From the NCBI GenBank assembly GCA_027625915.1, contig JANTQA010000051.1:806501-870500 (forward strand): a stretch of 64,000 nucleotides of DNA, given 5' to 3'. The notes under the pieces are model-generated. The model ran no database searches. It worked only from the letters and a program-made list of their open reading frames with translations, and had not been told where the DNA came from. Positions 47,401-56,092 of this stretch are shown here, piece by piece (position 1 is the stretch's first letter; every line of letters begins with the position of its first letter). The position numbers were made by a program, and so were the translations under genes. The DNA is from Anaeramoeba flamelloides. Taxonomy: Eukaryota > Metamonada > Anaeramoebidae.

Positions 47401-50113
47401 ACGGCCTTTTTTTTACTTTTTATTTCGGAAATATATTGATTTTACAAATAAAACAAAAAATAAAATAAACCCTAACGATGGGTTTTTTTCAGAATTCAAA
47501 AGAATTGGGGAGAAAAAGAGGTTTTTATTTTTTTGTAATTTTTTTTTTTCAAAATTCTATCTTTTTTTAAAAAGAAATTTCCCCTTCCCAAGATCTAATC
47601 TTTTAAAAAAAATAATTCGCTTTTTTTAATTTTCAAAATAAAAAATTCAAAATAATTCCAATTCTTGTTTTACCTTTGTTCGCCAAGCATTGTATTTATA
47701 ATTTTAATTAAACATTATGAAAAATAATTATCATATCAAAAAAAAAAAAAAAAAAAAAAAAATAGATCATTTCCAAGGGCTTTTAAGAAATCGACTTGAA
47801 TGTCCAACGTGCAAAAATGTATCTTATAAATTTGATCCATGTAGATATTTGTCTGTACCTTTGCCATCTTCTCTGGAATTCTCCATAGCTGTAACCTTGA
47901 TTCCAGTTAATAAACAAAAAAAAATGTTAAAATATTATATTACTATTCAAAAAACGCTTGGTTTGGATGGTGTACTTACTGAATTATCAACCTTGGCTGG
48001 CATTGAAACAAATAGGTTATGTCTTGCAGAAATTTATAACAATACTGTTTATAAAATTTTTACTTCTAATAATGCATTTTTTAAAATAAGCAAGAAAGAC
48101 ATCATTGTAGCGTTTGAGTTTCCTGAAACCCCAAAAGATAAGAAAGATAAGAAAGATATAAAAGATACGAAAGATTCGAAAGATTCGAAAAATTCGAAAG
48201 ATTCGAAAGATTCGAAAGATTCGAAAGATTCGAAAGATACTAAAAATAAGAAAGATACTAAAAATACTAAAAATAAGAAAGATACTAAAAATACTAAAAA
48301 TAAGAAAGATACTAAAAATACGAAAAATAAGGAAGATAAAGAAGATAAAGAAGGCAAAGAAGATAAAGAAGACAAAGAAGATAAGGAAGAGTTATATTAT
48401 GTACCAATGAATTATCAAATCATGAAATTTAATAAATTCCGTTGTACAGGAATACCGGAGTTATTTAGATTGCCTTTAAAAAGTAAAATGAATTATGAAT
48501 CTTTTTATTCTTTATGTACTGAAAGGCTTTTTAATTGCATTCCAGAACTTTTAGAAAAAACAGAAAAATTAGAAAAGGAATTAACCAAAAAATCAAATCA
48601 AAGTGATAAATTTGACCTCAATTCAGAATCATCTAAAAACGAAAAGGAAAAAACTGAAGAAGAAAATGAAGAGGGAAGCGAATCAGAAAAGGGAAACGGA
48701 AACGGAAAGGGAAATAAAAAGAAAAAAGAAAAAAAAAATAAGAAAAATCAGAAAAAAAAAAAAAAATTATCAAAAGAAGACAAAGCTATTATCGAGCAAG
48801 GATTCCAATTAAAAGAATTATACCCCTTGTTTCGAATTGTTACGGTTCATAAAAGAAAAAAAAAGTCTCAGTCAATCACACTTTTGGATGAAAATAGTGA
48901 AATATCGATTAAAGATAATATCCGGATCTATCTTAGATTTAATCCATATTTGTTGCAAAAATTTCCAAAGATACTCGATCCTTTATCAGAGATTGAACCA
49001 CATCCCAGTTTAAAAAAATATCAAAAGAGTTTAAAAAAGGGCAAATCCTCAAGTCAAACTAGTTTGAATAAATGCATAGATTGCTTTTTAACAACAGAAA
49101 AATTAAGTAAGGAAAATACTTGGTATTGTTCGGATTGCAAAGAACACGTACAGGCCTGGAAAAAATTTGATATTTGGGAACTTCCCAATGTATTAATAAT
49201 TCAATTAAAGAGATTCACGCAAAGTAGATATTCGAGAAGAAAAATTGATAAATATGTTGATTTTCCTGAAATTTTGGATATGGGCGATTATTTAATTGGG
49301 CCCAATAAAAATTCGAAAAAATATCAATATAAGTTATACGCGGTGTCAAATCATTACGGTGGTGTTGGTGGTGGGCATTACACAGCCTATGGGAAAAGCC
49401 ATTCGACAAAGAAATGGTATTCTTACAACGATTCTCGCTGCTCAAGGGTGAATGGTTTCGAAGCAGTGAAATCATCTGCTGCATATGTTTTATTTTATCA
49501 AAAAATCAATCCTCAAGAAAATAATAAAGAAAGGGATGAAGAATCAAACAATGAAAACAAAACAAATAATAAAAAAGAGAAAGAGGGTAAAGAAAATGAA
49601 AAAGAAAATGGGGGAGATAAAGGCGAAGAAAATAAAGAGAACAAAAAAAATGATAAAAAAGATAAAAAGAACAAAAAAAATAAAAAAAAAGATAAAGAGA
49701 ACAAAAAAGACAAGAAGGGGGGGAAGGATAATCAAGAAGAGGAAACTAAAAATGAGAAAGATAAGGATAGCCAAGAAAAAACTAACAAAGATGAAGAATC
49801 AGATAATAATAAAAAAAAGAAAGATGAACAGCAAAAGAGTGATGAAAATAAGAAAAATAAGGAAAAGAGAAAGAAAAAGAAACATGATAAAAAAATGGAA
49901 AATGGAAAAGAAGAAGAAGAAGAAGAAGAAGAGGGTGAAGATGAAGGAAAAAAACAAGAAGATGAAAAACAAGAGGAGGAAGAGGGAAAAGGGGAACTGT
50001 CTGATAATAACAGTGATGAAGAAGAAAATGAAACAAATAAGAAAAATCATAAAAAATTGAAAAAAGATAAAAAATTGAAAGAGGAGAGCAAAGAAAATCA
50101 AAATGAAAAATAA
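38487..50113 (+). CDS. DUSP-UBL-USP ubiquitin-specific protease, USP4/15 type (4 exons)
   Basis: Proposed exons are 38487-38503, 38657-39034, 45398-46341 and 47766-50113 (1228 residues). The DUSP domain occupies ~38-135 (ESWCLINFSWYKQWTEYI, GKIDNSPLF, EDYTLVHKETWKLFQ). Joining across the 6.4-kb intron completes it with EIYGDMEKITKKVI, exactly as in USP4/15. A ubiquitin-like segment follows (~150-225). The protease domain begins GLVGLNNLGNTCFMNSSLQC, with catalytic Cys308. The next splice restores VVDHFQGLLRNRLECPTC, and the His box is GGGHYTAY (His984) with Asp1002 in YNDSR. Zinc-ribbon pairs CPTC (459) and CIDC/CSDC are present. The enzyme removes ubiquitin from substrates in cytosol and nucleus. 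Lys/Asp/Glu repeats interrupt the domain, and the last ~200 residues are Lys/Glu-rich. The 17-base first exon is inferred from splice phase alone and is the weakest part. Confidence 0.85.
39864..41188. mobile_element. Possible TIR element, 1.3 kb
   Basis: 39864-39905 reads TTTTAAGGATTCTCCGAATT then TTATTCTCTGTGGGTACT. 41145-41188 is the inverse complement with mismatches (AGTATTCACAGATCATGAAA, TTCGGAGAATCCTTAA). The inverted pair spans about 40 bp. The interior is less AT-rich than its surroundings and includes the candidate minus-strand frame at 40394-40662. No transposase is recognised. Confidence 0.45.
40394..40662 (-). CDS. Candidate minus-strand exon or element gene fragment
   Basis: About 90 open codons with balanced, protein-like composition (DYESAFESDYYWYVISFKIP, then SKISMGCAVQIGNKKVFVFH) follow a textbook 3' splice site (TTTCTTTATTTCCAG) on the minus strand. 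Upstream on that strand a short frame reads MFGLVLCLLSILVNVI, which could be a signal peptide. No family is recognised. It sits between the inverted repeats 39864/41188 inside the ubiquitin-protease intron, so it could be a nested host gene or cargo of a transposon. The exon-intron structure is uncertain. Confidence 0.3.
41187..41980. mobile_element. TIR element with ~130-bp arms and GT-rich core
   Basis: The left arm (GTGTTTGAAATATTC, AATACCCGAAAATCGAAAAT, TTTTTTAACC, ACTTCGAAGAAACC, TAGTGCCAATATA) is matched by the inverse complement of the right arm (41868-41980) over about 130 bp with few mismatches. The core at about 41425-41600 is strikingly G/T-rich for this genome. No transposase-like frame is seen, so it is non-autonomous. 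Good arm similarity suggests it is younger than its neighbours. Confidence 0.7.
42478..42840 (+). repeat. Dispersed repeat R2, copy 2
   Basis: It is homologous to 35208-35575 (see that entry). Being inside the 42354-44271 element, it is probably part of that family's body, which makes 35208-35575 a related but end-less copy. Confidence 0.65.
43398..44154. mobile_element. 0.75-kb TIR element nested in the 1.9-kb element
   Basis: It starts TTTAAGGGATTAGCGTCTAC and ends GTGACGCTAATCCCTTAAA, its inverse complement. The left part (GGATTAGCGTC, TGTCTCTAAAAAATC, AATTTAAAGGTTG, GAAATGTAGATTAGT) also occurs at 61486-61785. The element contains an internal inverted pair, CATTTCGCC and GGCGAAATG. It is non-coding and non-autonomous. 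Confidence 0.7.
44861..45175 (+). repeat. Dispersed CCTAGG-family repeat, intron 2 copy, with tandem core
   Basis: It contains a ~49-bp unit repeated three times (44873-45020; each starts TTAGGTTTT and contains GAGTTTTCT-TTTATTTG-AAAATC-like sequence). Next come CAGCCGTTAT, AAAGAATTGAGTAAAATCAA, AGATTT and GACGGCACTCCACA. The inverse complement of 47285-47500 matches these blocks in order, so the two copies face each other across exon 3 of the ubiquitin-protease gene. Confidence 0.65.
47285..47500 (-). repeat. Dispersed CCTAGG-family repeat, intron 3 copy
   Basis: It is the minus-strand counterpart of 44861-45175: GTTGTGGAGTTACGTCAAGT, GCCGTAGAGTGCCTAGG, GAAAATCAAAGATTTTACTC, CTAACGGCC, TTGATTTTACAAATAAAAC and CCTAACGATGG, in order. 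It lies in the 1424-bp intron 46342-47765. Confidence 0.65.
48133..48390 (+). repeat. KDSK/KDTK/KEDKED coding tandem repeat in the USP domain
   Basis: Short in-frame units GATTCGAAA, AAAGATACTAAAAATAAG and GAAGATAAAGAAG encode KDSKDSK, KDTKNTKNK and KEDKED series. The array is inserted between conserved parts of the protease fold. The DNA units are nearly identical, pointing to recent slippage. A highly charged flexible loop is expected. Confidence 0.8.
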
Positions 50114-53100
50114 AATATAATTATAGATAACTAAATCTAAAAAATAAAGACCAAGAAATCAAAAAATATTGGTAAAAAAAAAAATTAAAACATTAAAATA
50201 TGGAAATGTAAAGGATAATGTTTAACAATAATTTAAAAATAAATTTTAAAAAATAAAATTTTGCTTTTTCTTTTTTTTTATTTTCTTCAAGAAATATTCT
50301 TTTTTTTTTTTTTTCAAATTTTATTTACAAAATTTTGATAAAAAAAAATATTTATGTTATTTCGTTTAATGGGGGTATCGTCCCCATAGATTTCGATATT
50401 ACCCTAGTATATACCACAAATATATTCTTTAATTTTTTTGTGATCAACATTACTTTAATATTCTTAAAATCATTTCTTTCAAAAATAAACAAAAGTGATT
50501 GTAAAAGGAAAAAAAAAAAAATAGTCCGAAATATTTTTATAGAGATACTAAGAAAATTAAAAACAAAACAATTAATAAAAATCAAAAGAAATTTTTTGAA
50601 AAGATTATTTTTTTAAAAAATTACTTCTGAACATACTTTTAATATTATTTAAAAGTATGAACCAATACTAATTTAAGCTTGTAATTTTGTTCAAAGTTAC
50701 TTAGGTTATGTTTTTAAACAATAGAATTAACATTTTTTATAAGAAACGGTAATATAGTACTTTGGTACATTCAAATCCTTTTTTTTAACTAAACAATTTT
50801 TTTAATGATCTCGGTAATTAACATACCATATGCAGTTAAAGTGGGGTGTCTATAGAATACTTCAGTAATTGTTTGATAGCCTAAGTAGATCTACTTTTTT
50901 TGAAAAAATAATTAAGTTTTATTGGGATTTACTAGAGTTTGGAAAATGATATTTTTTATTCTGGGTTTTTTGATTGATTGGAATTCTGTTTTGAACAAGT
51001 GTGATTTATTTAATCATCATTCTCATTAGTATTTATTTCTTATTTTAAAAATTTTTTTTAAATGAAAGAAATTAGACAACAATTTTTCTAATAATTTCCC
51101 TACTATTAAAAATTAAAAATCATTCAAGGGATTTTTTTCACTACCATATAAACTATTCTGTAAAATGAAAAAAAAAACATTTAAAAAATAAATCAGATTA
51201 TATTCATGCTAGGTGTTTTTTTTTTAATACTATAACTATTTTTGAGACCCCCTTAACAACTTATACGATTCAGAATACGAAGGATAATCTAATTTGTATT
51301 TATTGATTCTGTGAATAGACAGACAGTGGTGTAAAAAACCTATGTTTTTTATGTTAACCCATTTAAAGAATTTAACTCACGCAAAAAATAATTGGTTGAC
51401 TGTTGAAATAAAAGAAACAAATCAATAGGATGACAAGAGTATATAAACAAGGAATAGGGTTCTTTAAATAAATTTTAAAAAAGATTTATCAATATATTGA
51501 AAGATTAAAATGTAATTTTTTGCTCAAAAAAAGAGAAAAATTTCATTTTATAAATTTTTCAAAAAAAATCATTTTTTCTCAGAAATTTTGTAAATATGAT
51601 AAAATTTTTGAAACTAAACAAATAATATTATTGAACCATTTACACTAATAAAAGATCTATCAAAAGCCAATTTAAATCTGAACCAAGAGTAAATATATCA
51701 CAACCTATCTTCCAAATATCCAACTCTGAAAAAAACACGAGTTAAATTTTTGTAATGGGTTAAACGTTGTCAACCTGAGTTATTTACACCACTGTAAAAT
51801 GAATTATTCTTAGAAATTAATTTATTACTTCTATTAATTAAGCTTATGTTTACATTATCATATTCTATTAAGGTTTACAATTAATAATAATGTTGTGCTT
51901 TTTTTTCCTGTTTCACTTTTTCTTCCCAAATTGTAAAGCATATATAACTTAAAAATAGACTTCACAACTATTGTTAAAATATCCCTATCTTTGGTAAAGT
52001 TGGTTATATAAAAAAAAAGTTATGTTTTTTATTCAAGAATGCTTCTGTTGTTGAAAAAGTAAATCTGAAATATACCTTAACTAAATAAATCTTTACTCTC
52101 TGAAAGTTTTCCAAGTGGAAAAATTCAAATTTAACGAATAAGTAAATCAAAAAGTAACCTTTTCTCAAAAAAAAAAAATTTTCAAAAAAAACATGACATA
52201 TTTTAATCTAATAAAGCCAAATTATAATTCAAATTTTAAACCATTAGTCAACAGTTAAACCATCAAAACTGATTTAATTTTGGATATACTATTGGATACC
52301 AAATTAAATGTTGTTTTGGAAGAATAGGAAAAAAAAAAGAAGAACGGGTATTTGATTTTTAGATTTTTTGACCCTTAAGATTTCTTTTTTTTACTACTGT
52401 TTTATTACTTTTTTTTGTAAAAGTCATCATTTATCAAGACTGATCTTTAGAAATTCATCGTTTTCACATTCCAGTTTATATTGAATTCTTGAAAAAATAT
52501 TCACTAACAATGTATTAGAACTAAAATTTCAATTTCAAATCTCAAAATACTGGAAAGAAGATAATTTAAGAAATTCAAATGAAGTTTACAACACCTTTCG
52601 AAAACAAAATTGCTTTTTATTGATCCACTGATTTCTTTTATTTCGATCCTTCACGAATAAAAAAACGAAATTTGATTAGTTGAAAAAAAAGTTGCACAAA
52701 TGAAAAAAACGAAAAAGGAAAAAATTTTTACTTTTTATTTTTTTAAGTTTTTGCTTTAATCCAAAAAAAAAAAAAAAAAAAAAAAGAGGAATGAGGTTGG
52801 TGAATTATCTTTCAAGGTTACCCTTTTATTTATGATTTACTTTGTTTGACTTTTTTTCAAACACACAAGTCACAATTCCAAAAATCTTGGTTTTTGCCAA
52901 CTAAATGGGAAAAAAGTTTTACTTTGATTTCTTTGCATTTCCTTTTGAAAAACAAATCAACAAATGGCAACCCACTTCTTTGAGAACTCTATTTATAAAG
53001 ACAAGAAAACATTCTGAAAATGAAGTGAAAATTTTTTCCCATTTAAAATACAAATAAAGTAGTTTAGAATTACATTCAAAAAATGAAAAGAGTTTTTTTC

Positions 53101-53626
53101 AAGTATTTGTTTTGATAAACCTGTTGAAAAATAGAATTTTTAAGGCTAACAAATTTGTGTCTCCATTTTAACACCCAAACAAGTTTTAGATCATATTATT
53201 TTCAGAGACATTTCAAATCAAAAAGAGAAAACATTTGGAAAACTCATAATTTTTTGGATGCAAAAGTGAAAGGTCTTTGGAAAAATAAGAATGTTTCCAA
53301 AATAAAATTGTCAAACTTTTGGAAATATTTCCTAAGAGGATATTTATTCTTGTTCTTTCAAAAAGAGAGTTAAAAATTGATGCAAATTTCTTCATTGTTC
53401 AGATTTTGAAAAAAATACTCAAATAGCAATTCCTTTTTTTATTTTTTTTTAAAAGTCCCCATACACCAATTCCTTGTGGATTGAAGCCACCACCCAAGTT
53501 TTTAAAATCAAACAGCTCTTTTGCAAACAAACCAAAAAAAAAAACAACCAACCAACCACATTTGCTATAGTAAAAAGAAAAAACAAAATTCGACGAAACA
53601 GCAAATTTTGTTTTTTCGATCTAAGA
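50114..53626. other. Intergenic region with one MITE
   Basis: This is 3.5 kb between the ubiquitin-protease and BTB genes. It contains the MITE at 51324-51796, a poly(A) run at about 52760-52785, and a small perfect hairpin TGGGGGTATCGTCCCCA near 50371. Frames at 50335-50616 and 53155-53373 show no conserved character. The latter stretch is close to the BTB start and may be transcribed leader. Confidence 0.5.
51324..51796. mobile_element. Tc1/mariner-type MITE, family C
   Basis: The left end CAGTGGTGTAAAAAACCT, then GTTAACCCATT and GAATTTAACTC, is matched by the inverse complement of the right end GAGTTAAATTTTTGTAATGG, GTTAAAC and TTTACACCACTGTA. Arms are about 60 bp. The right flank has TA; the left TA has been lost. 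CAGTGG-type termini are characteristic of Tc1/mariner elements. There is no coding sequence. Confidence 0.7.
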
Positions 53627-55393
53627 ATGGCAAATAATAACAATGTAACAACCTACCATGATTTGTTTCAGGACTGTGGAATGTCTAATGTAGAGTTTGT
53701 GATCGGGAAAAGCCAAACGACTATTGAAGGGCATAAATTGATTTTTGCCATGTCTTCTGACTATTGGAAGAAAATCTTTTTCAGTCGAGCTTGGCAAGGA
53801 TCTGAAACGCAAATCTCTCGTGTTGTCATTCCTGATCTTGATGAGGAAACATTCCAAAGTGTTAAAAGGTATATTTACCTCCGTGAATTTATAATAAACG
53901 ACAAGATCTGCTTTTCCTTGTTATTGGCATCGACGACATACCACTTGGATGGCTTACAAAGCAAATGCAAAAAGTATATTGGAAAGAAATTGACAATTGA
54001 GAATTGTCTCTCGTTTTTAGAAAAATGTATTTATTACCAAAGCAACCATGAGATTTTGAAAAAAATATCCCAATTCCTAACTGAAAACGCTTTACAAATC
54101 TTCCAAATAAAGAACTGTTTCAATACAATCAGCCAAAAACTTTTAATCTTAATACTTGAATCTCCTTTGTGCAAATTTTCTGATTTACTGCATTCAAGGC
54201 TCATTGAAAAAGGCATTTCTATTTGTCAAGAAAAACAGTTGCCTGCATCAGAAGAGAACATTAAGTATTTTATTAAGCAATTACAACATATTTTAATCAA
54301 TTCCAATTCTTTACAAAACAAAATGCTTTCTTCTGAAACAACAAAGCAACAGAACGGATCATCAATTCAGCCGAATAACCAAGACTCTTTTTCGTCCAAA
54401 AATGGGAATACTAATAGTCAATTGTTTTTGAATAGTCTTGACACTCAAATTATTAATAAGAACCAAATTGAACAATTGAAAGATAATAAGAAGAAGCAAG
54501 ATAATAAGAAGAAGGAAGAGGAAGAGGAAGAGGAAGAGGAAGAGGAAGAGAATAAGAATGTTCAAAATCTAATCAACCAACAATTTGTCAGGCTTTCCAA
54601 TGATTTAAATTTGTTAAATGTTCCCGTCAGGATCCGGCTCTTTAATCGAGTGGAATTGAAAAAAAATCGGCAAGAGCTTGCAATTAATGAGAAATTTGAA
54701 GTATTATTAATGACAACAGATTCAAATAAAGTCCACCACCAAGACGTCATGAATTCAATCTCGAGTGTTGGCAACTGCAGAATCTCCTTTATAGATGTTT
54801 CTGAAATCATCCCTAGCTTTTATGAGCTTCGGAGATACGACTCGATCTTCCTTTATTCATCAATTGACCCTTTCCTCGATCCAATCAAAATCGGGAACAT
54901 ATTAGCAGAGTATGTCAAAGACGGCGGAGGATTGGTGATTTGCAGTTATCGCGCCTTAATTAAAAATGCCTTGAAATACAAAAAGGCGGAGCTCCAGGGG
55001 AACATTTTCCAGCAAAACTTCCTCCCAATATCAAAAGGGGAATTAAGAAAGGAGGCAAGGGGATTTTTAGGGGACATCCTGGAACCAAACCACCCCATCG
55101 TCGATGGAGTGAAGGAATTCAACGGTGGATCATTATCCTATAGAATTAACTGCCAAATAAACTACGAAGGAGAGCCACATTATTTAAAGGTAATCGCTAA
55201 ATGGGACGACCAAAAGCCCCTGATCGTGGCAAAGCAATTGAAGCCAAACTACGGCAAGGTAGTGGCCTTAAACCTATGGCCAGTCTCGGGGGAAATCGGA
55301 TCAACCAAATCAAGATACGCATTTTGGTTACCGTCAACACATGGCAAATTAATTATTGCAAATTCTTTAAATTATGTTATGAACAAAAAATAA
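53627..55393 (+). CDS. BTB/POZ protein with C-terminal amidotransferase/ThuA-like domain
   Basis: One exon, 588 residues. The start is the ATG opening MANNNNVTTYHDLF; the open frame extends upstream without another ATG. A BTB domain lies at ~8-115 (MSNVEFVIGKSQTTIEGHKL, FAMSSDYWKKIFFS, VVIPDLDEETFQSVKRYIY). BTB domains mediate dimerisation and often recruit cullin-3 ubiquitin ligases. A helical BACK-like region (~116-220) follows, then a Gln/Asn and poly-Glu linker (~230-310). The C-terminal ~270 residues look like a Rossmann-type class-I glutamine-amidotransferase/ThuA-like domain: RYDSIFLYS, ILAEYVKDGGGLVICSY, LEPNHPIVDGVKEF and KVVALNLWPVS. I see no clear Cys nucleophile-elbow motif, so catalysis is doubtful. 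The last third is markedly richer in G+C than the first. A role as an adaptor is inferred. Confidence 0.75.
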   Translation: MANNNNVTTYHDLFQDCGMSNVEFVIGKSQTTIEGHKLIFAMSSDYWKKIFFSRAWQGSETQISRVVIPDLDEETFQSVKRYIYLREFIINDKICFSLLLASTTYHLDGLQSKCKKYIGKKLTIENCLSFLEKCIYYQSNHEILKKISQFLTENALQIFQIKNCFNTISQKLLILILESPLCKFSDLLHSRLIEKGISICQEKQLPASEENIKYFIKQLQHILINSNSLQNKMLSSETTKQQNGSSIQPNNQDSFSSKNGNTNSQLFLNSLDTQIINKNQIEQLKDNKKKQDNKKKEEEEEEEEEEEENKNVQNLINQQFVRLSNDLNLLNVPVRIRLFNRVELKKNRQELAINEKFEVLLMTTDSNKVHHQDVMNSISSVGNCRISFIDVSEIIPSFYELRRYDSIFLYSSIDPFLDPIKIGNILAEYVKDGGGLVICSYRALIKNALKYKKAELQGNIFQQNFLPISKGELRKEARGFLGDILEPNHPIVDGVKEFNGGSLSYRINCQINYEGEPHYLKVIAKWDDQKPLIVAKQLKPNYGKVVALNLWPVSGEIGSTKSRYAFWLPSTHGKLIIANSLNYVMNKK

Positions 55394-55605
55394 ATCTAAG
55401 GCCGTTGCTTTATGCTACACAAACATTTTCGAAAATAATTTTTCAAATCCATTTCTTAAAACTAACTATCTTTGTAACTTGCTTTTATTTGAAATGTTCA
55501 TTTTTGACTTTTTTACTGTAGAGCTAAATTATTAATGATCTTGACATATAAAAATTATAAAAAAATACTCAAGATCTTTTTTTTTTTTTTAGAGTAATAA
55601 AGCGA

Positions 55606-55613
55606 TATATAAG
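55606..55613 (+). promoter_or_regulatory. Possible TATA box
   Basis: TATATAAG sits in a locally G+C-richer context (GCGATATATAAGGCGACAC), followed 49 bases later by an ATG at 55662 in GTCAAAATGGTGAGG. The ATG is immediately followed by a plausible GTGAGG splice donor, an arrangement seen in ribosomal-protein-like genes. No matching downstream exon is proven. It may instead be the internal promoter of the LINE downstream. Confidence 0.3.
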
Positions 55614-56092
55614 GCGACACTTACGACATTTTCTATCTTTTTACATAGAAGAAGCGTCAAAATGGTGAGGCTTTATATTGTAAATATTACCCGAGATTCA
55701 ATTTATTTTTGATAAGTGTATTTAAATTAGCTCGACATTAAAACTGTTTTTATATAATATCCAAATCAAAACATTACTAGACGATATCGGTTAATTTGCA
55801 AATGAAACTTCAAAATGATATTACTTTATAAAGAAGTGTTGTTTTCGTTTCTTTTTGGCTGCTAAAATTCGTGATCAAACAAAGATCCTTCAATCTATTT
55901 TTTACATATCTTTTATATAATTCGTTTTTTTTAAAACTAAAAAACCATATTTTTTTTTAATAATATTTTTTTTTGTTGTTTTTAATTGTTTTTTGTTTTT
56001 CTCAAAAAAATCTAACCAATTTGCATCTAAAGGAATAAAATGAAATCTTTAAAATTTTGAGTTAGCCAAAAATTGCATTTTTAATTTCAATT

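Noticed and set aside
49485-50101. Several long frames on both strands at the end of the ubiquitin-protease gene
   Set aside because: Alternative readings of the Lys/Glu repeat tail.
50335-50616. Plus-strand frame of 93 codons
   Set aside because: No ATG near its start, Lys/Ile/Phe-rich, no homology recognised; the overlapping minus-strand frame is equally long.
53155-53373. Plus-strand frame upstream of the BTB gene
   Set aside because: Begins at GTG, Lys/Phe-rich, matched by an equally open minus-strand frame.
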